NCBI RefSeq assembly: GCF_041914405.1
Contig: NZ_JAYSDK010000002.1
Coordinates: forward strand, 62,001-126,000
Source: Zoogloea sp041914405
Lineage (GTDB): Bacteria; Pseudomonadota; Gammaproteobacteria; Burkholderiales; Rhodocyclaceae
Reading direction: 5' to 3'
Length of the DNA: 64,000 nt
Positions 7,225 through 16,401 of the stretch are shown here, piece after piece (within the stretch, counting starts at the first letter, position 1; every line of letters starts with the position of its first letter). Made by a program: the position numbers and the translations under genes. A model generated the notes under the pieces. It was given only the letters and a program-made list of their open reading frames with translations. It made no database searches and had not been told where the DNA came from.

Positions 7225-9092
7225 TGGCTCTGCTGCAAATTTCCGAACCGGGCATGTCCACGGCCCCTCATCAGCATCGGCTGGCGGTGGGTATCGACCT
7301 GGGCACGACCAATTCGCTGGTGGCCACCGTGCGCAATGGCGTGCCCCAATGCCTGCAGGACGAGAACGGCAAGATGCTGCTGCCGTCTGTCGTGCGTTAC
7401 CTGCCAGACGGCCAGGTGGACATCGGCCGCTCGGCCCAGGCCGCCCAGGCGATCGACCCGCGCAACACCATCGTGTCCGTGAAGCGTTTCATGGGCCGTG
7501 GCCTGAAGGACGTCGCCCATGTGGAGACGATGCCCTATGACTTCGTGGACGCCGAGGGCATGGTGCGGCTGCGCACTGTCCAGGGCGTGAAGAGCCCGGT
7601 CGAGGTCTCCGCCGAAATCCTGAAGAACCTGCGCGAGCGCGCCGAGCGCAGTCTCGCTGGTGATTTGACCGGTGCGGTGATTACCGTGCCAGCGTATTTC
7701 GACGACGCCCAGCGCCAGGCGACCAAGGATGCGGCGCGGTTGGCCGGCTTGAACGTGCTGCGCCTGCTCAACGAGCCGACAGCAGCAGCGATCGCCTACG
7801 GCCTCGAGAACGCGTCCGAAGGCATCTACGCGGTCTACGACCTCGGTGGTGGCACTTTCGATATTTCCATCCTGCGCCTGTCGCGTGGCGTCTTCGAAGT
7901 GGTGGCGACCAGCGGCGACGCAGCCCTGGGCGGTGACGACTTCGACCACCGCCTGTTCTGCTGGATCCTCGACAACGCCGGCATCTCGCTGCCGTCCGAC
8001 CGGGATTCCCGCCGCCTGTTGATGAAGGCACGGGAGGTGAAGGAACGCCTGACCCTCGACGAGTCGGTGCCGATCCGCACAGCGCTGGAAAACGGTGACG
8101 AAGTCGACCTGGTCATCGAACGCCAGGTCTTCGCCGAAATCACTGCCAATTTGGTCAGCAAGACCCTCAAGCCGGTCAAGAAGGCCCTGCGTGACGCCAA
8201 CCTGTCGCCGGAGGATGTGAAGGGCGTGGTGATGGTGGGCGGCGCAACGCGCATGCCCCACGTACAGCAGGCGGTCGGCGAACTCTTCGGCCAGACCCCG
8301 CTCACCAACCTCGATCCGGATACCGTCGTCGCCGTCGGTGCCGCCATGCAGGCCAATGTGCTGGCTGGAAACCGGGCGACCGAAGATGAATGGCTGCTGC
8401 TCGACGTGATCCCTCTGTCCCTCGGTATCGAGACGATGGGCGGTCTGGTCGAGAAGATCATCCCGCGCAATTCGACGATTCCCACGGCCCGTGCGCAGGA
8501 CTTCACCACCTTCAAGGATGGCCAGAGCGCGATGGCCTTCCATGTGGTGCAGGGCGAGCGCGAGCTGGTGTCCGACTGCCGCTCGCTGGCGCGCTTCGAG
8601 CTGCGCGGCATCCCGCCGATGGTGGCCGGCGCCGCACGTATCCGCGTGACCTTCCAGGTAGACGCCGACGGCCTGCTGTCTGTTTCCGCGCGGGAGCAGA
8701 CCACCGGCGTCGAAGCGCGCGTCGAGGTGAAGCCGTCCTACGGCCTCGCCGACGAGGAGATCGCCGAGATGCTGAAGGCCGGTTTCGAACACGCCCAGAA
8801 CGACATGGAAGTGCGTGCGCTGAAGGAGCAGCAGGTCGAGGCCGAGCGCGTGATCGAGGCCACTGAGAAGGCGCTGCAGGCTGACGGCGAATTGCTCAAC
8901 GAGGCTGAGCGCACGGAGCTTGATGCTGCCATTGCAGCCCTGCGCAGCGCGGCGGAGGGCCAGGACGCGCGCGCCATCAAGATTCAGCTTGAGGTCTTCA
9001 ACCGCGCTTCCAACGAGTTCGCTTCGCGCCGCATGGACAAGAGCATCCGTGGCGCGCTGGCGGGCCATAAGATCGACGAGATCCGGATCTGA
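7224..9092 (+). CDS. hscA: Fe-S biogenesis chaperone HscA (Hsp70 class)
   Basis: 622 residues, the usual HscA length. The nucleotide-binding domain shows GIDLGTTNSL (phosphate loop 1), YDLGGGTFDISIL (phosphate loop 2) and VGGATRMP near residues 335-342; the substrate-binding domain follows from about residue 390 and should bind LPPVK of IscU. ATP hydrolysis drives cluster release from IscU. The ATG at 7224 overlaps the hscB stop; a second ATG ten codons in (GMSTAPHQHR) is an alternative start. Confidence 0.96.
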   Translation: MALLQISEPGMSTAPHQHRLAVGIDLGTTNSLVATVRNGVPQCLQDENGKMLLPSVVRYLPDGQVDIGRSAQAAQAIDPRNTIVSVKRFMGRGLKDVAHVETMPYDFVDAEGMVRLRTVQGVKSPVEVSAEILKNLRERAERSLAGDLTGAVITVPAYFDDAQRQATKDAARLAGLNVLRLLNEPTAAAIAYGLENASEGIYAVYDLGGGTFDISILRLSRGVFEVVATSGDAALGGDDFDHRLFCWILDNAGISLPSDRDSRRLLMKAREVKERLTLDESVPIRTALENGDEVDLVIERQVFAEITANLVSKTLKPVKKALRDANLSPEDVKGVVMVGGATRMPHVQQAVGELFGQTPLTNLDPDTVVAVGAAMQANVLAGNRATEDEWLLLDVIPLSLGIETMGGLVEKIIPRNSTIPTARAQDFTTFKDGQSAMAFHVVQGERELVSDCRSLARFELRGIPPMVAGAARIRVTFQVDADGLLSVSAREQTTGVEARVEVKPSYGLADEEIAEMLKAGFEHAQNDMEVRALKEQQVEAERVIEATEKALQADGELLNEAERTELDAAIAALRSAAEGQDARAIKIQLEVFNRASNEFASRRMDKSIRGALAGHKIDEIRI

Positions 9093-9115
9093 CCGAATCC
9101 GGACGGACAAGAATT

Positions 9116-9457
9116 ATGACGACATTGATTGTGCTGCCCCATGTGGAACTCTGCCCGGAAGGGGCAGTCATCGAGGCCGAGCCCGGCCAGAGCATCTGTG
9201 ACAGCTTGCTCGCCAACGGTATCGAGATCGAGCATGCCTGCGAGAAATCCTGCGCCTGTACGACCTGTCATGTGGTCGTACGCGACGGTTTCAACAGCCT
9301 GGAGCCGGCTGAAGAACTGGAAGAAGACTTGCTGGACAAGGCCTGGGGCCTGGAGCCCACGTCCCGCCTGTCCTGCCAAGCCATCGTCGGCGAAACTCCG
9401 CTGACGGTTGAAATTCCCAAGTACTCCATCAACATGGCGCGGGAGGGCAAGCACTGA
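9116..9457 (+). CDS. fdx: ISC-system [2Fe-2S] ferredoxin
   Basis: 113 residues, adrenodoxin type. The cluster ligands are C42, C48, C51 and C87, and the non-ligand C46 present in E. coli Fdx is conserved too (EKSCACTTC). It supplies electrons for cluster assembly on IscU, probably to reduce the persulfide. The gene is 23 nt after hscA, and its TGA overlaps the iscX ATG (TGATG), so it is part of the same transcript. Confidence 0.96.
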   Translation: MTTLIVLPHVELCPEGAVIEAEPGQSICDSLLANGIEIEHACEKSCACTTCHVVVRDGFNSLEPAEELEEDLLDKAWGLEPTSRLSCQAIVGETPLTVEIPKYSINMAREGKH

Positions 9458-9651
9458 TGAAGTGGACCGACGTACAGGAAATCGCGATCCAGCTTTCAGA
9501 CACGCATCCCGACACCGATCCGACCCGGATCAATTTCGTCGACCTGATGCGCTGGGTCATCGCCTTGCCCGAGTTCAATGACGACCCGAAGCACTGCGGC
9601 GAGCGCGTGCTTGAGGCGATTCAGCAGGCGTGGATCGAGGAGTGCGAGTGA
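9457..9651 (+). CDS. iscX: Fe-S assembly protein IscX
   Basis: 64 residues, acidic, starting MKWTDVQEIAIQL and containing DTDPTRINFVDLMRWV, the hallmark of IscX (YfhJ). The family binds IscS and iron and modulates the rate of cluster assembly. It closes the ISC operon in the usual order. Start and stop both overlap neighbours: the ATG overlaps the fdx stop, and its TGA at 9649-9651 overlaps the GTG of the next gene. Confidence 0.95.
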   Translation: MKWTDVQEIAIQLSDTHPDTDPTRINFVDLMRWVIALPEFNDDPKHCGERVLEAIQQAWIEECE

Positions 9652-10151
9652 CTGCCGCCTCGGCGCCGGCCACCATTCACGGCTTCGAGTTCCGGAGTCT
9701 TGGAACGGCGGCGCCGGTTTCCCTTGCAGACTATGCCGGCAAGGTGATGCTGGTGGTCAATACAGCCAGCCGCTGCGGCTTCACGCCCCAGTACGCGGGC
9801 CTGCAGCAACTGCACGAAATTCATGCCGGACGGGGGCTGGTGGTGATCGGTTTTCCGTGCAACCAGTTTGGTGGACAGGAGCCTGGCAACGCTGAGGACA
9901 TCGCACAATTCTGCGAGCGCAACTACGGCGTGAGCTTTCTCTTGAGCGAGAAAGTGGATGTCAATGGCGCCAATGCCCATCCCCTGTTCCGTTTCCTGAC
10001 CACTGCGTTGCCCGGCGTGCTCGGCACCGAGCCAATCAAGTGGAATTTCACCAAGTTTCTGATAGACCGCCAAGGCATACCCTTCAGGCGCTACGCGCCG
10101 ACGACTGCGCCGGCGGCGCTTGAAAAGGACATCGAAGCGCTGCTCGGCTAG
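9648..10151 (+). CDS. Glutathione peroxidase family protein (cysteine type)
   Basis: 167 residues, thioredoxin fold. The peroxidatic cysteine is C43 (NTASRCGFTP), with FPCNQFGGQEPG at about 69-80 carrying the catalytic glutamine, and W132 in KWNFTKF. These enzymes reduce hydroperoxides; bacterial cysteine forms often use thioredoxin rather than glutathione. GTG at 9648 overlaps the iscX stop (GTGA), so translation is probably coupled to the ISC operon, which makes sense because peroxide damages Fe-S clusters. An upstream in-frame GTG at 9630 is less likely because it lies deeper inside iscX. There is no signal peptide. Confidence 0.9.
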   Translation: MTAASAPATIHGFEFRSLGTAAPVSLADYAGKVMLVVNTASRCGFTPQYAGLQQLHEIHAGRGLVVIGFPCNQFGGQEPGNAEDIAQFCERNYGVSFLLSEKVDVNGANAHPLFRFLTTALPGVLGTEPIKWNFTKFLIDRQGIPFRRYAPTTAPAALEKDIEALLG

Positions 10152-10163
10152 CGCCTCCGGTCC

Positions 10164-10613
10164 CTAGTGGGTTGTCGGCTCCGACGGCTCGTTCAGCGAA
10201 AGCCAGTACAAACCCAGCTGCCCGACTGCTTGCAGGAAGCGCTCGAAGTCCACGGGCTTGCGGATGTAGCTGTTGGCGCCGAGCCGGTAGGCTTCGGAAA
10301 TATCCTGGTGCTCCTTCGAAGTGGTCAGCACGACCACCGGCAACAGGGCTGTGCGTTCGTCTGCCCGGATACGGCGCAGTACTTCCAGGCCGTCGATGCG
10401 CGGCAGCTTGAGATCCAGCAGTACGAAGGCCGGCATCAGCAGCGGGTCACGCCCGGCGTGCTGTCCTGTGCAGAAGAGGTAATCCAGCGCTTCGACCCCG
10501 TCTCTGGCGACCACCACCTGGTTGCTGATCTTGTTCTTGCTGAATGCCCTCAGCGTCAGGGCTTCGTCGTCGGGATTGTCCTCGACGAGAAGAATCGGGC
10601 GATCGGTCGCCAT
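10164..10613 (-). CDS. Single-domain response regulator (Rcp1/CheY-like)
   Basis: 149 residues, a receiver domain only. Acidic pocket E11-D12, phospho-acceptor D67 (LLDLKLP), T98 and K119 (RKP) are all present, so it should be phosphorylated. The sequence pattern VEDNPDDEALTLRAF and the inserted loop between beta-2 and beta-3 are typical of the Rcp1-like group that partners with bacteriophytochromes or PAS kinases. No kinase is adjacent; it is convergent with the peroxidase gene 12 nt away. Output is unknown, presumably protein-protein interaction. Confidence 0.88.
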   Translation of the reverse strand: MATDRPILLVEDNPDDEALTLRAFSKNKISNQVVVARDGVEALDYLFCTGQHAGRDPLLMPAFVLLDLKLPRIDGLEVLRRIRADERTALLPVVVLTTSKEHQDISEAYRLGANSYIRKPVDFERFLQAVGQLGLYWLSLNEPSEPTTH

Positions 10614-10751
10614 ACGAACTCCTTGATCCTGCCTTTATGTTTCTTGTGCTTGTTTTCAGTCGGTAGGGGCTGAACTCAAAAGAGCTCAACCCCGCACATG
10701 ATCATAAGTACGGCAGGACCAGGAAGAGCTTGACCGATTTCTCGCTGCAAA

Positions 10752-11717
10752 TCACTTTTTGGCTAATTGGTCGGCATCGAGGATGAAAATCTTGTCGTCA
10801 CCGCTCGGGGCCGACACCCAGGTCGGGGCGAGCTCTGGGAAGGCCTCGTCGACGATGTGGCGGTTGTGGCCGACTTCGATCGCCAGCAGTCCATCCGCCT
10901 TAAGGAAGCGGGGGGCGTCGGCAAGCAGCTTGCGCACCAGGTCGAGGCCATCCTCGCCGGAGCCGAGGGCCAGGCCGGGCTCGTGCAGGTATTCCGCCGG
11001 CAGTGCGTCCATGGCTTCCTGGGTGACGTAGGGCGGGTTGCTGAGGATGAAGTCGAACTTCTGCTCGGGAACTGCGGCGAAGCCATCGGAGAGCACCAGC
11101 TTGATGCGGTCTTCCAGGCCATAGGCGGCGATGTTCTCGGCGGCGACATCGAGAGCGTCCTGGGAAATGTCCACGGCGACGATCTCGGCGTTGGGGAAAG
11201 CATGAGCCATCAGGATGGCCAGGCAGCCAGAGCCGGTGCACATGTCGATTGCCGAGGTGACAGCTTCCGGGTTGGTGATCCACGGGCTGAAGCCGTCGTG
11301 CAGCAATTCGGCGAAATAGGAGCGCGGGATGATGACCCGCGGATCCACCTTGAAGCGGTAATCGCCGAGCCAGGCTTCCCCGGTGATGTAGGCGGCGGGC
11401 AGGCGCTCGGCCGCGCGCTTCTCGATGACGTCAAAGATCTCCACCCGCTCGTCGCTCGGGATGCAGGCGTCGAGGAAAGGGTCGAGGCGGTCGAGAGGCA
11501 GCGCGAGGGTGTGCAGGATCAGGTAGACGGCTTCGTCATAGGCGTCCTGCAGGCCGTGGCCATAGAAGCAGCCGGCGCGGTTGAAGCGGGTGACGCCGTA
11601 ACGAATCCAGTCGCGCACGGTGACGAGCTCGGCCAGCGGGCCATGCTCGTGTTCATGCTCGTCCTCGTGATCGTGATCGTGATCATGCGCTTGGTCGTGT
11701 TCGTCGTGGTGGGTCAT
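10752..11717 (-). CDS. prmB: 50S ribosomal protein L3 glutamine methyltransferase PrmB with His-rich N-terminus
   Basis: 321 residues. The SAM-binding motif (MCTGSGCLAI), followed by NPPYV, which contacts the substrate glutamine amide, identifies an N5-glutamine methyltransferase; the N-terminal helical region (YGVTRFNRAGCFYGHG) is PrmB-like rather than PrmC-like. It methylates a glutamine of ribosomal protein L3. The odd feature is residues 3-25, containing 10 His and 11 Asp/Glu, placed before the conserved core and not needed for catalysis. The ATG at 11717 overlaps the dapE stop (ATGA), and a start further downstream would delete the tail. The tail resembles metal-binding tracts. Confidence 0.93.
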   Translation of the reverse strand: MTHHDEHDQAHDHDHDHEDEHEHEHGPLAELVTVRDWIRYGVTRFNRAGCFYGHGLQDAYDEAVYLILHTLALPLDRLDPFLDACIPSDERVEIFDVIEKRAAERLPAAYITGEAWLGDYRFKVDPRVIIPRSYFAELLHDGFSPWITNPEAVTSAIDMCTGSGCLAILMAHAFPNAEIVAVDISQDALDVAAENIAAYGLEDRIKLVLSDGFAAVPEQKFDFILSNPPYVTQEAMDALPAEYLHEPGLALGSGEDGLDLVRKLLADAPRFLKADGLLAIEVGHNRHIVDEAFPELAPTWVSAPSGDDKIFILDADQLAKK

Positions 11718-12877
11718 GCCGGTTCCGATGCTGTCAGCAGGTTTTCGAGGGTACGGCGGTAAATCGCGGAGAGGGGCTCGATGGCGTCCACCGCGATGCA
11801 CTCGTTGAGTTTGTGGATGGTGGCGTTCACCGGGCCGAATTCGACGACCTGCGGGCAGATGTCGGCGATGAAGCGGCCGTCCGAGGTGCCGCCGGTGGTG
11901 GACAGTTCGGTTTCCAGTCCCACGGTGTCGCGGATCGCGCCGGACAGGGCTGTTACCAAGCTGCCGCGTGGCGTCAGGAAGGGCTTGCCGCCGAGGGTCC
12001 AGGTGAGGTCGTAGTCGAGACCATGACGGTCGAGGATGGCATGGACCTTGGACTTCAGGTCGTCGGCGGTATGCACGGTGGCGAAGCGGAAGTTGAACAG
12101 GACTTCCAGCGTGCCGGGAATCACGTTGGTGGCACCGGTGCCGGCCTTGATGTTGGACATCTGCCAGGACGTGGGCGGGAAGTACTCGTTGCCTTCGTCC
12201 CAGGTGACGGAGGCCAGCTCGGCCAGCGCCGGGGCGGCCAGGTGGATGGGGTTCTTCGCCAGGTGCGGGTAGGCGATGTGGCCCTGCACGCCCTTGACGG
12301 TCAGCTTGCCTGACAGGCTGCCGCGGCGGCCGTTCTTGATGGTGTCACCAATGGTGTCGACGGAAGTCGGTTCACCAACGATGCAGAAATCGAGTTTCTC
12401 GCCACGGGCCCGGAGGGTCTCAACGACCAGCGTGGTGCCATGGGTGGCATCGCCTTCCTCGTCGGAGGTCAGCAGCAGGGCGATCGAGCCGGCGTGCTCG
12501 GGATGAGCGGCAACGAAGGCTTCGATGGCGGTCACGAAGGCGGCCAGGGACGACTTCATGTCGGCGGCGCCGCGTCCGTACAGGAAGCCGTCGCGTTCGG
12601 TCGGCACGAAAGGGTCGGAGTGCCAGTCGGCCAGCGGACCGGTGGGAACGACGTCGGTGTGGCCGGCAAAGACCACCAGCGGGCTCTGCGTGCCGCGCCG
12701 GGCCCACAGGTTGCTGACGCCACCGCCGTCTATGCGTTCGCAGACGAAGCCGAGCGGGGCGAGGCGGGCCGCGATGAGTTCGAGGCAGCCAGAATCCTGC
12801 GGGGTGACGGAGGGGCGGGCGATGAGTTCGCGGGTCAGGGCCAGGGTCGGCTGGTCCGTGGTCTGGGGGGCGTTCAT
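11714..12877 (-). CDS. dapE: Succinyl-diaminopimelate desuccinylase
   Basis: 387 residues, M20 metallopeptidase family. Metal ligands lie in FAGHTDVVP (His), GRGAADMKS (bridging Asp) and SDEEGDA (catalytic Glu and ligand). DapE hydrolyses N-succinyl-LL-diaminopimelate in the lysine/peptidoglycan precursor pathway. The gene lies 9 nt after pilU and overlaps prmB by 4 nt. With dapD and dapC just upstream on the same strand, three succinylase-branch enzymes lie within 5 kb. Confidence 0.95.
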   Translation of the reverse strand: MNAPQTTDQPTLALTRELIARPSVTPQDSGCLELIAARLAPLGFVCERIDGGGVSNLWARRGTQSPLVVFAGHTDVVPTGPLADWHSDPFVPTERDGFLYGRGAADMKSSLAAFVTAIEAFVAAHPEHAGSIALLLTSDEEGDATHGTTLVVETLRARGEKLDFCIVGEPTSVDTIGDTIKNGRRGSLSGKLTVKGVQGHIAYPHLAKNPIHLAAPALAELASVTWDEGNEYFPPTSWQMSNIKAGTGATNVIPGTLEVLFNFRFATVHTADDLKSKVHAILDRHGLDYDLTWTLGGKPFLTPRGSLVTALSGAIRDTVGLETELSTTGGTSDGRFIADICPQVVEFGPVNATIHKLNECIAVDAIEPLSAIYRRTLENLLTASEPA

Positions 12878-12886
12878 GTCTTGTTC

Positions 12887-14068
12887 TTAGTCGTCGTTGT
12901 TGAGCTCGAGGGTGAACTCACGGAAGGAGGAGCCATCAGGCTCGGTCCGCTCGAAATCGATGGATGAGGGGGGCTTGCTCTTGTTCTTGTCGCTGGTGCC
13001 GGTAGGGCCGATCTGCGCATTGTTGATCAGCCACGACAGGTTGGTGGGCGAGTCGGAGTTGGCCAGGGCCTCTTCGAGGGTGATGTACTTTTCCTTGTAG
13101 AGGCGGAAGAGGTCCTGCTCGAAGGTGCGGGAACCCTGGGCCAGGCTCTGCTCCATGGCTTCGCGGATCGCCGAGATCTCGCCGCGCTCGATGAGTTCGG
13201 CTACCTGGCGGGAGTGCAGCAGGATCTCCACCGCCGGAATGCGCCCGCCGTCGGGGCGTTTGACGAGGCGCTGGGAGACGATGCAGCGCAGCGTCGCGGC
13301 AAGATCGAGGGACAGCAGCGTGCGGGCATCCAGCGGGAAGAAGCTGAAGATGCGGTTCAGCGCGTGGTAGGCGTTGTTGGCATGCAGCGTAGCCAGGCAC
13401 AGGTGGCCGGTCTGGGCATAGGCGAGGGCAGCCTGCATGGTTTCCCTGTCGCGGATCTCGCCGATCAGGATGCAGTCGGGGGCCTGGCGCATCGCGCTGC
13501 GCAGCGCGTTCTGCCAGTCCAGCGTATCGCTGCCGATCTCGCGCTGGTTGACCAGCGACATCTTGTGCTTGAACAGGTATTCGATCGGGTCTTCGATGGT
13601 CAGGATGTGACCTGAGCGGTTCTCGTTGCGGTAGTCGATCATCGACGCGATGGTCGTGGACTTGCCAGAGCCGGTGGCGCCCACCACCAGCACGAGGCCG
13701 CGCTTTTCCATGATGACTTCGGACAGCACCGGCGGCAGGCCCAGGCTGTCGAGGCGCGGAATGTCGCCGAGGATGTAGCGGACGACGATCGCGATGCTGT
13801 TGCGCTGCCAGAAGATGTTGATCCGGAAGTTACCCATGTCCCGCCGGCCGAAGGAGAGGTTCATCTCCTTGTACTTCTCGAAGCGCTCGATCTGCTCGGG
13901 CGACATCATTTCGTAGGCCATGCGGTGGATCATCGTCGGATCCATCGACTGCTGGTTGATCGGCAGCGTGTTGCCGTCGATCTTGATATGGATCGGGGTG
14001 CCGACTGTGATGAAGATGTCCGAGGCCTTCTTCTCGGCCATCAGGGCGAAGAGCTTGTCGATGATCAT
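12887..14068 (-). CDS. pilU: Type IV pilus retraction ATPase PilU
   Basis: 393 residues, secretion ATPase superfamily. Walker A GATGSGKST at 130-138, the Asp box/Walker B region ILIGEIRDRETM and the His box TGHLCLATLHANNA are present. PilU is the accessory retraction motor acting with PilT at the inner-membrane base of the type IV pilus, giving twitching and DNA uptake. The C-terminal tail beyond about residue 340 is hydrophilic, as in PilU rather than PilT. A pilT gene is not visible here. It follows the dapD terminator and is the first gene of a pilU-dapE-prmB transcript. Confidence 0.92.
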   Translation of the reverse strand: MIIDKLFALMAEKKASDIFITVGTPIHIKIDGNTLPINQQSMDPTMIHRMAYEMMSPEQIERFEKYKEMNLSFGRRDMGNFRINIFWQRNSIAIVVRYILGDIPRLDSLGLPPVLSEVIMEKRGLVLVVGATGSGKSTTIASMIDYRNENRSGHILTIEDPIEYLFKHKMSLVNQREIGSDTLDWQNALRSAMRQAPDCILIGEIRDRETMQAALAYAQTGHLCLATLHANNAYHALNRIFSFFPLDARTLLSLDLAATLRCIVSQRLVKRPDGGRIPAVEILLHSRQVAELIERGEISAIREAMEQSLAQGSRTFEQDLFRLYKEKYITLEEALANSDSPTNLSWLINNAQIGPTGTSDKNKSKPPSSIDFERTEPDGSSFREFTLELNNDD

Positions 14069-14089
14069 CGGGCGGCCCGGAAATGAACA

Positions 14090-14112
14090 GGGCCGCCCAG
14101 CGAGGGCGGCCC
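14090..14112 (-). terminator. Hairpin between dapD and pilU
   Basis: A perfect 9-bp GC-rich stem (GGGCCGCCC and its complement) with the loop AGCGA lies 17 nt past the dapD stop. On the minus strand it is followed by TGTTCATTT, a weak U-run. It probably ends or attenuates dapC-dapD transcription before pilU. Confidence 0.55.
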
Positions 14113-14129
14113 GTGAAGGGGGGAGGAGG

Positions 14130-14981
14130 TCAGTCGCGCAGCAGTTCGTTGATGCTGGTCTTGGCGCGGGTCTGGGCGTCCACCTTCTTGACGATCACCG
14201 CGCAGTACAGGCTGTACTTGCCGTCGGCGGAGGGCAGGTTGCCGCTGACCACCACGGAGCCCGCGGGGATGCGGCCGTAGTGGACTTCACCGGTGGCGCG
14301 GTCGTAGATCTTGGTGCTCTGGCCGATGTACACGCCCATGGAGATGACGCAGTTGTCTTCCACGATGACGCCCTCGACGACTTCGGAGCGCGCGCCGATG
14401 AAGCAGTTGTCGCCGATGATGGTCGGGTTGGCCTGCAGGGGCTCGAGCACGCCACCAATGCCGACGCCGCCGGACAGGTGCACGTTCTTGCCGATCTGGG
14501 CACAGGAGCCGACGGTGGCCCAGGTGTCGACCATGGTGCCTTCGCCGACGTAGGCGCCGATGTTCACGTAGGAGGGCATCAGCACGACGCCCTTGCCGAT
14601 GAAGCTGCCCTTGCGCGCAACGGCATTCGGCACGACGCGGAAGCCACCAGCGGCGAAGTCGTGGGCGTCGTAGTTGTCGAACTTGGTCGGCACCTTGTCG
14701 AAGTAGCGGGTGTCGCCGCCCTGCATGACCTTGTTGTCATGGGTGCGGAAGTACAGCAGCACGGCCTTCTTGATCCACTGGTGGGTGACCCACTCGCCGT
14801 TGATCTTTTCGGCGACGCGCAGCTTGCCCTGGTCCAGCTCTTCGATCACATGCTCGATGACCTCGATCTGCTCCTTGGTGGCGCTGGCAGCGGACAGGTC
14901 GGCGCGGCGCTCCCACAGCTCTTCGATGAGGGTGGCGAAGGGGTTTTCGTGATTGGGCATGATGTGAATGGATGCAGTCAT
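14130..14981 (-). CDS. dapD: 2,3,4,5-tetrahydropyridine-2,6-dicarboxylate N-succinyltransferase
   Basis: 283 residues. A mixed N-terminal domain is followed by a hexapeptide beta-helix (from about residue 110: PSYVNIGAYVGEGTMVDTWATVGSCAQIG in overlapping repeats) and the C-terminal segment DAQTRAKTSINELLR typical of DapD. It transfers succinyl from succinyl-CoA to tetrahydrodipicolinate, committing lysine synthesis to the succinylase branch. The ATG at 14981 overlaps the dapC stop (ATGA), so the two are coupled. An alternative start at MPNHENPF seven codons in is possible. Confidence 0.95.
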   Translation of the reverse strand: MTASIHIMPNHENPFATLIEELWERRADLSAASATKEQIEVIEHVIEELDQGKLRVAEKINGEWVTHQWIKKAVLLYFRTHDNKVMQGGDTRYFDKVPTKFDNYDAHDFAAGGFRVVPNAVARKGSFIGKGVVLMPSYVNIGAYVGEGTMVDTWATVGSCAQIGKNVHLSGGVGIGGVLEPLQANPTIIGDNCFIGARSEVVEGVIVEDNCVISMGVYIGQSTKIYDRATGEVHYGRIPAGSVVVSGNLPSADGKYSLYCAVIVKKVDAQTRAKTSINELLRD

Positions 14982-16192
14982 GAATTGTTCGAAAGTCGTT
15001 GGGCGAAAGTGGCGACTCGGGTGGCCGCCTCGATACACTCTGCCAGTTCGGCCACCAGCGCGATACGGACAAACCCTGCGCCGGGATTGACGCCGTGGGC
15101 TTCGCGCGCCAGATAGCTGCCGGGCAGAACCGTTACATTATATTCGGCCTGCAGGCGGCGGGCGAATTCGGTATCGCTGAGGCCCAGCTTGTCCACCCGC
15201 GACCACAGGTAGAAGCCGGCGTCGGGGCGTTCGACGTCCAGGTGGGCGGCGATCAGCGGGGTGATGTGGTCGAACTTCTCGCGGTACTGGCGGCGGTTTT
15301 CTGCCACGTGGGCCTCATCGTTCCAAGCCGCTGCGGAGGCCGCCTGCACGGACGGGCTCATCGCACAGCCGTGGTAGGTGCGGTAGAGCAGGAAGCGCTT
15401 GAGGATGGCCGCATCGCCGGCCACGAAACCGGAGCGCATGCCCGGCACATTGGAGCGCTTGGACAGGCTGGAGAACATCACCACGTTGCGGAAGTCGCTG
15501 CGGCCGAGGCGGTGCGCGGCCTCCAGGCCGCCGATCGGCAGATTGTCGTCGTCGAAATAGATCTCCGAGTAGCACTCGTCGGCGGCGATCACGAAGTTGT
15601 AGCGGTCGGACAGCTCGAACAGGCGCTTCCATTCTTCCAGCGACAGCACGCGGCCGGTCGGGTTGCCGGGCGAGCACACGTAGACGAGCTGGACCCGCTG
15701 CCAGTCCGCTTCGGGGATGGCGTCGAAGTTCGACCCGAAGTTGTCGTCGGGCAGGTTGTTGATGAAGTAGGGCTGGGCACCGGCGAGGTAGGCCGCGCCT
15801 TCGTAGATCTGGTAGAACGGATTCGGGCAGACCACCAGCGCACCGGGCTTGGAGCCGTCCACGACGCACTGCGCGAAGGCGAACAGCGCCTCGCGGGAGC
15901 CGTTGACCGGCAGCACCTGGGTGCCGGCATTCACGGAAGGCAGGCCATAGCGGCGCTCCAGCCAGCCGGCGATGGACTGGCGCAGCTGTTCGGAACCCTG
16001 GGTGGTGGGGTAGTTGGCAAGGCCGCCGAGATTGTCGATCAGTGTTTCGCGGATGAAAGCCGGTGTGGCGTGCTGGGGTTCGCCGATGGACAGGCGGATC
16101 GGCGCGTACTCCGCTGGCGGCACGATGCCTTCGAACAGGGTGCGCAGCTTTTCGAAGGGATAGGGGTGGAGTTCCTGGAGATGCGGATTCAC
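14978..16192 (-). CDS. dapC: Succinyldiaminopimelate transaminase
   Basis: About 404 residues, class I/II aminotransferase. GEPQHATP (substrate region), SPGNPTGRVLS and the PLP lysine in SSLSKRSNVPG are visible. DapC aminates N-succinyl-2-amino-6-ketopimelate between the DapD and DapE steps. The GTG at 16192 gives VNPHLQELHPYPFEKL, the N-terminus usual in betaproteobacterial DapC; an in-frame ATG at 16231 would add 13 residues but has no ribosome-binding site. It overlaps dapD by 4 nt and is divergent from smc. Confidence 0.92.
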   Translation of the reverse strand: MNPHLQELHPYPFEKLRTLFEGIVPPAEYAPIRLSIGEPQHATPAFIRETLIDNLGGLANYPTTQGSEQLRQSIAGWLERRYGLPSVNAGTQVLPVNGSREALFAFAQCVVDGSKPGALVVCPNPFYQIYEGAAYLAGAQPYFINNLPDDNFGSNFDAIPEADWQRVQLVYVCSPGNPTGRVLSLEEWKRLFELSDRYNFVIAADECYSEIYFDDDNLPIGGLEAAHRLGRSDFRNVVMFSSLSKRSNVPGMRSGFVAGDAAILKRFLLYRTYHGCAMSPSVQAASAAAWNDEAHVAENRRQYREKFDHITPLIAAHLDVERPDAGFYLWSRVDKLGLSDTEFARRLQAEYNVTVLPGSYLAREAHGVNPGAGFVRIALVAELAECIEAATRVATFAQRLSNNS

Positions 16193-16401
16193 TTTCGGCG
16201 GATGTCCTGTGTTTTGGCCCTCGACGGGCATTCTATGGCGCCGGCGCGGGGCCCGGCTTGGCCGCTGTCGCAGCGGCTCGGGGCAGGGTGGTCAGCCCTG
16301 TGGCCTCGTTTTGGGCCGGTGGTATTATAGCGGCGGCCGTTAATGCGGCACTGCAGCATCAACGGCGCTCCCGCCTCCTGTCCCTTGTTTTCTGGAATCC
16401 C

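Noticed and set aside
6777..9110. Long open frame opposite hscA
   Set aside because: It mirrors hscA codons; composition is His/Arg/Gly-biased as in shadows of high-GC genes, and hscA is certain.
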